A DNA stretch of 18,284 nucleotides, taken from assembly GCA_910583965.1 (NCBI GenBank), contig CAJUAE010000070.1, forward strand, positions 1 to 18,284, given 5' to 3'. The DNA comes from an uncultured Lachnospiraceae bacterium. Its GTDB lineage: Bacteria; Bacillota; Clostridia; Lachnospirales; Lachnospiraceae. Position 1 is the first letter of the stretch, and each line of letters starts with the position of its first letter. Made by a program: the position numbers and the translations under genes. Positions 1-7,100 of the stretch are shown here, in pieces. The notes below the pieces were generated by a model. It was not told the origin of the DNA and made no database searches. It was given only the letters and a program-made list of their open reading frames with translations.

Positions 1-32
1 GTTATATTTAATGAAGAAAGGGAGGGAAATTT

Positions 33-2003
33 ATGCAAAATAAAGGCAAATATTATATAACGACAGCAATTGCGTACACTTCTGGAAAACCGCATATTGG
101 AAATAATTATGAGATTGTGCTTGCGGACAGTATCGCTCGGTACAAGAGAAAAGACGGCTATGAGGTTTTTTTCCAGACTGGAACGGACGAACATGGACAG
201 AAGATTGAGTTAAAGGCGGCGGAGGCTGGGGTAACTCCCAAGGCGTTTGTAGATAATGTAGCAGGTACAATTCAAGGACTTTGCGATATGCTTAATATTG
301 CCTATGACAAATTTATTCGGACCACAGACCCTTGCCATGAGAAGCAGGTACAGAAAATTTTTAAACGTCTGTATAATCAAGGAGATATCTACAAGGGTGC
401 ATATGAAGGAATGTATTGTACCCCTTGTGAATCGTTCTGGACAGAATCCCAGCTAAAAGATGGCAAATGTCCTGATTGTGGCAGGGAAGTGAAGCCCGCG
501 AAAGAAGAAGCGTACTTTTTTAAGATGAGTAAGTATGCAAATAGGCTAATTGACCATATTAATCAACATCCAGAGTTTATTCAACCAGTTTCTCGTAAAA
601 ATGAGATGATGAACAATTTTTTGCTCCCCGGTTTACAGGATTTATGTGTATCGCGCACTTCGTTTAAGTGGGGGATTCCTGTAGATTTCGACGAGCGCCA
701 TGTTGTCTATGTGTGGTTGGATGCCCTCACAAACTATATTACAGGTATTGGTTACGATGCAGATGGGAATAGTACAGAACAGTATCAAAAATTATGGCCG
801 GCAGATTTGCATTTAATAGGAAAGGATATTATTCGTTTCCATACCATTTACTGGCCGATTTTTTTGATGGCACTTGGAGAGGAATTGCCGCGTCAGGTGT
901 TTGGACATCCATGGCTTTTGCAAAACAATGACAAGATGAGTAAGTCCAAAGGTAATATTATGTACGCGGACGACCTTGTGGAGTTGTTTGGTGTGGATGC
1001 AGTTCGGTATTTTGTGTTGCATGAGATGCCATTTGAAAATGATGGTTCTATCACGTGGGATTTAATGGTTGAGCGATTGAATTCTGACCTTGCCAATACA
1101 CTTGGAAATCTTGTAAATAGAACAATTTCTATGAGTAACAAGTATTTTGGCGGTGTGGTGGAAAATAAAGGTGTTGTTGATGTGATGGACGAGGATTTGA
1201 AATCGGTTGCTACTGGGGCATATGATAAAGTTGCAACAAAGATGGCAGAGCTTCGCGTTGCGGATGCACTGACTGAGATTTTTAACTTATTTAAACGCTG
1301 CAATAAGTATATTGATGAGACAGAACCATGGGTGCTTGCAAAAGATGAGGCAAAGAAGGACAGGCTTGCAACAGTATTATACAACCTTGTGGAAGGCATT
1401 TCAATTGGCGCAGGGTTGCTTGAACCATTTATGCCAGAGACGGCACAGCGGATTATGAAACAGTTAAATAGCGAAATCCGTGATTTTGCATCTACAAAGA
1501 CATTTGGTGTGCATCCGTCAGGGACTAAAGTGACAGAGACACCAGAAATTTTATTTGCACGTCTTGATCAAAAGGAAATCAATGAAAAAGTGGCAGCACT
1601 TGCAGAGAAGGTTGATGTGGCACAGACAGTAGGAAATGACACAAGTGTCATAGATGGTATTGATATAGAACCGAAGGAACAAGTAACCTACGATGATTTT
1701 ACCAAGATGCAGTTTCAGGTGGGAGAGATTCTTTCCTGTGAGGCGGTGCCAAAGTCAAAGAAGCTTTTGTGCAGCCAAGTGAAAATTGGGTCGCAGGTAA
1801 AACAGATTGTGTCTGGTATCAAAGCATTTTATAGTCCTGAAGAAATGGTCGGCAAGAAAGTGATGGTGCTTGTAAATCTGAAGCCCGCAAAACTTGCAGG
1901 AGTATTGTCAGAAGGAATGATTTTATGTGCTGAGGATGCAGATGGAAATCTCGCTCTAATGACACCGGAGAAGACAATGCCATCAGGGGCAGAGATTATG
2001 TAG
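33..2003 (+). CDS. metG: Methionyl-tRNA synthetase
   Basis: Charges tRNA-Met with methionine in the cytoplasm using ATP. The 656-residue length fits the bacterial form that carries a C-terminal tRNA-binding domain. The N-terminal Rossmann domain has the class I signature PHIGN at about residues 20-24 (the HIGH motif) and KMSKS at 301-305. A zinc-knuckle insert has Cys pairs at 129/132 and 146/149 (CTPC and CPDC). An anticodon-binding helical region follows. From about residue 551 to the end there is an EMAPII/Arc1p-like OB-fold tRNA-binding domain (QVGEI, KSKKLL, VSGIKAFY). The start at 33 is preceded by a strong GGGAGG site at about 20-25. It leads the + strand run metG, HAD phosphatase, truncated acetyltransferase, ddh. 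Its promoter lies upstream of the window. Identity is certain from the motifs and full length. Confidence 0.97.
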   Translation: MQNKGKYYITTAIAYTSGKPHIGNNYEIVLADSIARYKRKDGYEVFFQTGTDEHGQKIELKAAEAGVTPKAFVDNVAGTIQGLCDMLNIAYDKFIRTTDPCHEKQVQKIFKRLYNQGDIYKGAYEGMYCTPCESFWTESQLKDGKCPDCGREVKPAKEEAYFFKMSKYANRLIDHINQHPEFIQPVSRKNEMMNNFLLPGLQDLCVSRTSFKWGIPVDFDERHVVYVWLDALTNYITGIGYDADGNSTEQYQKLWPADLHLIGKDIIRFHTIYWPIFLMALGEELPRQVFGHPWLLQNNDKMSKSKGNIMYADDLVELFGVDAVRYFVLHEMPFENDGSITWDLMVERLNSDLANTLGNLVNRTISMSNKYFGGVVENKGVVDVMDEDLKSVATGAYDKVATKMAELRVADALTEIFNLFKRCNKYIDETEPWVLAKDEAKKDRLATVLYNLVEGISIGAGLLEPFMPETAQRIMKQLNSEIRDFASTKTFGVHPSGTKVTETPEILFARLDQKEINEKVAALAEKVDVAQTVGNDTSVIDGIDIEPKEQVTYDDFTKMQFQVGEILSCEAVPKSKKLLCSQVKIGSQVKQIVSGIKAFYSPEEMVGKKVMVLVNLKPAKLAGVLSEGMILCAEDADGNLALMTPEKTMPSGAEIM

Positions 2004-2066
2004 ATATATAAAAGGTAATATGGACAGTAATAGAAAAATACTGTGAAATGCAGTAGGGAGATAGAT

Positions 2067-2711
2067 ATGGGAAATAATATAGAGGCAATTATATTTGACT
2101 TGGATGGAACCATGTGGAATGCGCTCGACGGCATTCATAAAACTTGGAATCAGGTAGTGGCAAAACATTCCGAATACAGAAAAGAGCCAATTACATTTGA
2201 GGAGCTGCAGGGTTGTCTGGGGCTGCCGATGACAGAGATTGCGGCGAGATTGTTTCCGGGTACAACGACAGAACAACAACAGGTGTTGATGGACGAGTGC
2301 TGTGCGAAGGAGAATGCCTATCTTGCAGAATATGGCGGTATTTTGTATCCCAAGCTTGAAGATACTTTAATGGAATTAAAGAAGAAATACAAACTTTTTG
2401 TGGTGAGCAACTGCCAGCCAGGATACATTGAAAGTTTTATCAAAGCACATAAACTTGAAAAGTGTTTTGATGATATTGAGTGCTGGGGAAACAACCTGCT
2501 GCCAAAAGGTGAAAATAACAAGCTTATTATGAAACGCAATAACGTAACGAGAGCAGTGTATGTAGGAGATACAGCCGGCGATGAAGAATCTGCACAGGTT
2601 GCAGGAATTCCATTTATCTTTGCAAAATATGGATTTGGTAAGGCAAAAGCGCCGCATTATATCTTGGAGGAGTTCTCAAATCTTCCAGCGCTTATGGAGC
2701 AGATTTGTTGA
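2067..2711 (+). CDS. HAD-superfamily phosphatase (phosphoglycolate phosphatase-like)
   Basis: A 214-residue haloacid dehalogenase-type hydrolase, probably a small-molecule phosphatase; the substrate cannot be read from sequence. Motif I is FDLDGT with the nucleophile Asp11 and acid/base Asp13. Motif II is VVSN in the middle. Motif IV is GDTAGDE with Asp168 and Asp172, which would bind Mg2+. A helical cap follows motif I, as in the phosphoglycolate phosphatase (Gph/PGMB-like) subgroup. An in-frame ATG lies eight codons upstream at 2043, but the one at 2067 is preceded by a good GGGAG site at about 2055-2060, so 2067 is preferred. It lies 63 bp after metG with no clear terminator between, so co-transcription is likely. 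The link to metG or ddh is positional only. Confidence 0.88.
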   Translation: MGNNIEAIIFDLDGTMWNALDGIHKTWNQVVAKHSEYRKEPITFEELQGCLGLPMTEIAARLFPGTTTEQQQVLMDECCAKENAYLAEYGGILYPKLEDTLMELKKKYKLFVVSNCQPGYIESFIKAHKLEKCFDDIECWGNNLLPKGENNKLIMKRNNVTRAVYVGDTAGDEESAQVAGIPFIFAKYGFGKAKAPHYILEEFSNLPALMEQIC

Positions 2712-2764
2712 CAGTAATCTAATCGTACAGAAAGTGAAAAGTGCAATAAAAATCAGGAGAAAAT

Positions 2765-3067
2765 ATGATACAAAAGGCCACAAAAGAGGATGCAAAGACC
2801 ATAGCGAAATTAGCAGTTTTAATGTGGGAAGACCATTCTGTTGCGGATTTGGCAAGTGAATTTTCTAAGATTCTCTCCCAAAATGATGCCCTGATACTAC
2901 TAAAATATGAAAATGATATTCCAGTTGGTTTTGCACAGTGCCAATTGCGATATGACTATGTGGAAGGAACAAAGACAAGCCCCGTTGGCTATTTAGAAGG
3001 AATTTTTATATTGGAAAAGCATCGCAACAAGGGATATGCCAAGGCATTATTGAAAAAAGAACTTTAA
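2765..3067 (+). pseudogene. Truncated aminoglycoside 6'-N-acetyltransferase-like GNAT gene
   Basis: The 100-residue product matches the N-terminal two thirds of the chromosomal AAC(6')-I family of GNAT acetyltransferases. It has the typical start (MIQKATKEDAKTIAKL), the stretch GFAQCQLRYDYVEGT, the strand SPVGYLEGIF and the acetyl-CoA pyrophosphate-binding loop (HRNKGYAKALL). Family members run to about 145-150 residues and end in a conserved block of the type EFASDCELDN followed by a GF-x-E-x-x-R-I-x-x-F strand. Here the frame stops just after the acetyl-CoA loop, and the missing block is not seen in any frame of the following 78 bp. A good AGGAGA site stands 4 nt before the start, so it may still be translated. 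Most likely a remnant without aminoglycoside-modifying activity. It sits between the HAD gene and ddh on the same strand. Confidence 0.75.
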
Positions 3068-3145
3068 AAGAAATTTTATTAGAGCCAATCGATTATCAGG
3101 TGCAGATAAAATAGGGAAGTTTAAAAATATAGGAGGATAACAGGA

Positions 3146-4132
3146 ATGTGTACACGAATAGGGATTTTAGGGTATGGCAATCTTGGACGCGGCGTTGAGT
3201 GCGCAGTGCAGCAAAATGATGATATGGAGTTAGTGGCGGTATTCACGCGCAGGAAACCGGATGAGGTTTCCATTTTGACGGATACTGCGAAGGTTTGTAA
3301 TGTAACAGAAATGGAAGCGTGGAAGGATAAGATTGATGTGATGATTATCTGCGGTGGCAGTGCGACAGACCTTCCGACACAGACACCAGAGTGTGTAAAG
3401 TATTTTCATGTGATTGACAGCTTTGATACTCATGCGCGCATTCCAGAGCATTTTGAAAAGGTGGATGCCGTTGCAAAAGAGACAAAGCATATTGGCATTA
3501 TCTCTGTGGGTTGGGACCCTGGTATGTTCTCGCTAAATCGTTTGTATGCAAACGCAATTCTGCCAGAAGGCAAAGACTATACATTTTGGGGAAAAGGTGT
3601 TAGTCAAGGACATTCTGATGCGATTCGCCGTATTGAAGGGGTAAAGAATGCCAAACAGTATACAATTCCAGTGGAATCCTCGTTAGAAGCAGCGCGTTCT
3701 GGCGATAATCCAGAATTGACAACACGGCAGAAACACACGCGAGAGTGCTTTGTCGTTTTGGAGGAAGGAGCTGACGCAGAAAGAGTTGCACAGGAAATTA
3801 AGACAATGCCAAACTATTTTGCAGACTATGATACAACGGTTCATTTTATCAGTGAGGAGGAACTGCAGGCAAATCACGGCGGGATTCCGCATGGTGGGTT
3901 TGTGTTGCGAAGTGGTGTGACTGGCTGGGAGAAAGAACACAAGCATTTGATTGAGTATCGTCTTAAATTAGATTCCAATCCAGAATTTACAGCGAGTGTG
4001 CTAGTTGCATATGCAAGAGCAGCATACCGTCTATCAAAGGAAGGCCAAAGTGGGTGCAAGACCGTTTTTGATATTGCACCAGCATACTTGAGTGCAAAGA
4101 GTGCGCAAGAGTTAAGGGCTTATATGTTATAG
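3146..4132 (+). CDS. ddh: meso-Diaminopimelate D-dehydrogenase
   Basis: NADPH-dependent enzyme that interconverts L-tetrahydrodipicolinate plus ammonia and meso-2,6-diaminopimelate, a one-step route to the cell-wall cross-linking residue and lysine precursor. The 328-residue length is normal for the family. The N-terminus has the dinucleotide-binding loop GYGNLG at residues 9-14, followed by the arginine-containing VFTRR segment typical of NADP preference. The family blocks ICGGSATDLP, DSFDTHARIP and GWDPGMFSLNR are all present, as is the C-terminal dimerisation/substrate domain (HGGFVLRSG, EFTASVLVAYARAAYRL). The start is set by a strong AGGAGG at about 3131-3136. It is last in the metG run and is followed at once by a hairpin terminator. 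Identification is strong. Confidence 0.95.
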   Translation: MCTRIGILGYGNLGRGVECAVQQNDDMELVAVFTRRKPDEVSILTDTAKVCNVTEMEAWKDKIDVMIICGGSATDLPTQTPECVKYFHVIDSFDTHARIPEHFEKVDAVAKETKHIGIISVGWDPGMFSLNRLYANAILPEGKDYTFWGKGVSQGHSDAIRRIEGVKNAKQYTIPVESSLEAARSGDNPELTTRQKHTRECFVVLEEGADAERVAQEIKTMPNYFADYDTTVHFISEEELQANHGGIPHGGFVLRSGVTGWEKEHKHLIEYRLKLDSNPEFTASVLVAYARAAYRLSKEGQSGCKTVFDIAPAYLSAKSAQELRAYML

Positions 4133-4137
4133 GAGGC

Positions 4138-4186
4138 ATAAAAGCCAGTCATAGATTTATTCTAGTGACTGGCTTTTATTTTTTTA
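4138..4186. terminator. Two-way rho-independent terminator between ddh and the secreted protein gene
   Basis: A perfect stem, AAAAGCCAGTCA with TGACTGGCTTTT, flanks a 14-nt loop. On + it runs into a T tract (about 4178-4185), ending the ddh transcript. On - the same stem is followed by a T-rich arm and sits just past the stop of the 1870-residue protein gene, so it can serve both convergent genes. Confidence 0.9.
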
Positions 4187-4190
4187 CTTA

Positions 4191-7100
4191 TTATTTTACA
4201 ATCTTTTTTTGTATGTCAAATTTTTGTGAGATGCTTCCGCCGTAATTAGGGCTGTTTCCGATGATGGTCACACTGCCTTTATTTTTTCCGGCAGTAATGT
4301 TGGCTCCATAACTTAGTGTATAATCGTCCTTTTTAAGCAAGATTAATCCAGTTTGTAGTATCTGGCTGTTATCAGTCAGCTTCTCGTTTTTGACTTTTTT
4401 GAGTGCCTCGGTATGCTCGGAATCTGCAAAATATACTTGTACTGCAGGTTTGATTTGTTGTCCTGTATAAGTTGCTTCGTCCACTACAATATAGACATTA
4501 TTTTTGGTGATCTTTGTCTGATAAATTGGCAGCGGTACTTCTATTTCCTGAATGTTATAATTACTGTCAGGTATGCTTGTAATGATTGCAACTGGCTGGT
4601 CATTGTTAGTTGCGATTCCTTTTTCAAGTTTTTCAATATAAGCTTTGTAAGAAACCTGGTCATTATGACGATAGGCAAGGGTATAGTCCACTCCTTTTTT
4701 CAATGTACTATTTCCGACCTTTATTTTTACAGAAGGAGTATATTGATAACTGTCTGCTTTTCTTTCGTTATATGCGACTGGTGTAATTGTTATATTTTTA
4801 GCTGTCAGAGTTGCTTTTGTGATTGTAAAGGGAATTTCTTTGCTGCCTGTGAAATTGCCTTTTCCCTTGATGACCATTATTGGAGGTTTGGTATCATTTT
4901 TGGTAGTGACAGCTTTGTTATCCTTATAGCTAACAGTATAATCCTTCCCATATTGGAGCGGTGTGCCATAATAGGTTAAACAAATTTGCTCTGCTGGTTT
5001 TGCGCCAGCTTTCTCATAAGGGGCAGTAATATCATATACACTATTATTTTCGCTAGCATCTAAGACTGAAGTAATATTAGCTGCTGTAATTTTAAATGTC
5101 TTACTGAAAGAGCCACTGTAGATAGAACCTTCTGCTGCGGTAAAGGTAATGGTTGCGGTTCCTTTGCTAATATTTTTCTTATAGTTGATAGTGTAATCAC
5201 TGCGGTAGTTTAGTGGAATTTTGTCTTCTTGGCTTTTATACGTCAGTTTAATTTCCTTCATGTCTTGTGTTAGAGGGTTTCCAGTATATACTTTGTCTGC
5301 GATGCCTTCAACTGTTACAGTATTGGCTTTGAAGGCTTCTCCTGTAATACGAAACGTTGTGGTTTTTTCGCCGATATATTCGCCTTTTCCAATGATTGTC
5401 ATAGACGCAGTTCCAACTTTATTATTGTCTGTATAGTCCACATCAAAATCTTTTTTATAGATTAATGAATTTCCGTTGCAAGTGACAAGAAAAACGTCTT
5501 TTGCAGAAACTTCTTGACTACTGATATTGCCATTTTTATCTACCCTATAATAAGTATTTCCTTCTTTATAACCAGCGTGCAAGACCACTTCTTTTTCTGT
5601 ATTTGCATTTGAGAATTTTATGCTTTTTAAATTGGCGCCGAGTGTGATCTTAGCATTTTTTAGCAGTTTGGACTTATCAGAGACATAAATATTTTTTTCA
5701 ATCGTGCCTTCATAATTTCCCTTGCCGCTGATGATTAATTGGAATGTTCCATAATATCCAGCAGGAATCTGTATATCAGACAGGTTTTGTACAGGTTTGC
5801 CATTTTTATCAAACGCCTTGACAGGTTTTATAGAAAGTGCAAAGTCTGTATCTTTTTTCAATGCTTTTCCATACTTTAGGGAACCAAATGGATTTATTGC
5901 CCTTGAAGGGTTTGTAACAAGCTGGTCTGTATATTTTAGGGTTACTCCTTTTGCTGGATTTTTGTTCTCATCTGCAATGTTAGCTTTCTGTATTGTAAAG
6001 TTTGCACATAGCTCTTGGCTTTGATAATTGCCTTTTCCTGTAATGCGTATAGAAGGAAGTTCAGCCTTATAGTTTGAGTCTATGCCGTTACCAATTTTGC
6101 TGCCGACGTTTATATTGTTTTCATACTTTAAACTATAATCCTTGTTCAATTTTAGTAAAGTATCGCCATCATATACACTTACAGAAGGCTTGCAAGCTTT
6201 TCCAGTATAATACATATCGGAAATTTCCTGTATACGGAAATCGCTTTTGTTGATTATAATAGACCACTTAGCATACAGAGTAAGGTCGGATTGTACGATA
6301 TCTGTCCCAAAATTCCAAGCAGTCTTACATTCGGGCTCACGATACCAACCCTCAAATTGATATCCCTGGGCAGATGGAGACATGGGCTCCTTAACAGCAG
6401 TACCAGAGGCTATGTTGCTATATGCCTGAGGTGCTGTTCCATGCCCTTGCGTATCAAAAGTAACAGTATAGCCTGTAAATTCTTTTACAACTTCAAGAGT
6501 CCCATTGCGATAGGTAATGTTGGCATTATAGTTTGAATCTGCTCTTGCACCGCTAGGGATTATACTGTATGTACCAATTTCTACGGGGTCTGATACATTA
6601 CATGTAAAGGTTGGCGGTACCATCAGTTGGTCATTATCAACTAGCCCTTCTATTTGATAGTCATATCCATTTGGAGCAGGACGACGAGAACCTGCAAGAA
6701 GCGTTCGGTCTAGCGCAGTAATTATCAGTTTTGCGGGTTGTATGGTAAAGTTTTTGTTTACAAATCCCTGATAATTGTTAATGCCTGTTATGGTAACTGT
6801 AGCAGTGCCAGCATTTCGATTGTCCTTATAGTTTATGGTATAGTCGCTATCCAATAAAAGTAGCTTGTTTTCATATGTTACAGTCACATCTGGTTCTTGC
6901 TGCTTTCCGTTATAGAAGAACGTTTCATTGCTGAGTGTAATGACTGCTTTGGAAATAGATATTTTGTCACTGTCAGGTTCTTGCGTCCCATTTTCCCATT
7001 TTGCATAGAGTGTGATATTACCAGAGCTGCCTTTTTCGATTTGCGTGATTGGCAGGGTAAATGCGGCGTCACGATACCAGCCGACAAAGATGTATCCTTC

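Noticed and set aside
3058..3117. Programmed -1 frameshift at the A run near the end of the acetyltransferase-like gene
   Set aside because: A -1 shift adds only about 18 residues (ending in VQIK) that do not resemble the missing family C-terminus, and the heptamer is not in the canonical register.
4413..4979. A 188-codon + strand frame opposite the end of the secreted protein gene
   Set aside because: Antisense shadow of the repeat-rich coding sequence; Cys/Phe/Ile-rich product with no ribosome site or family likeness.
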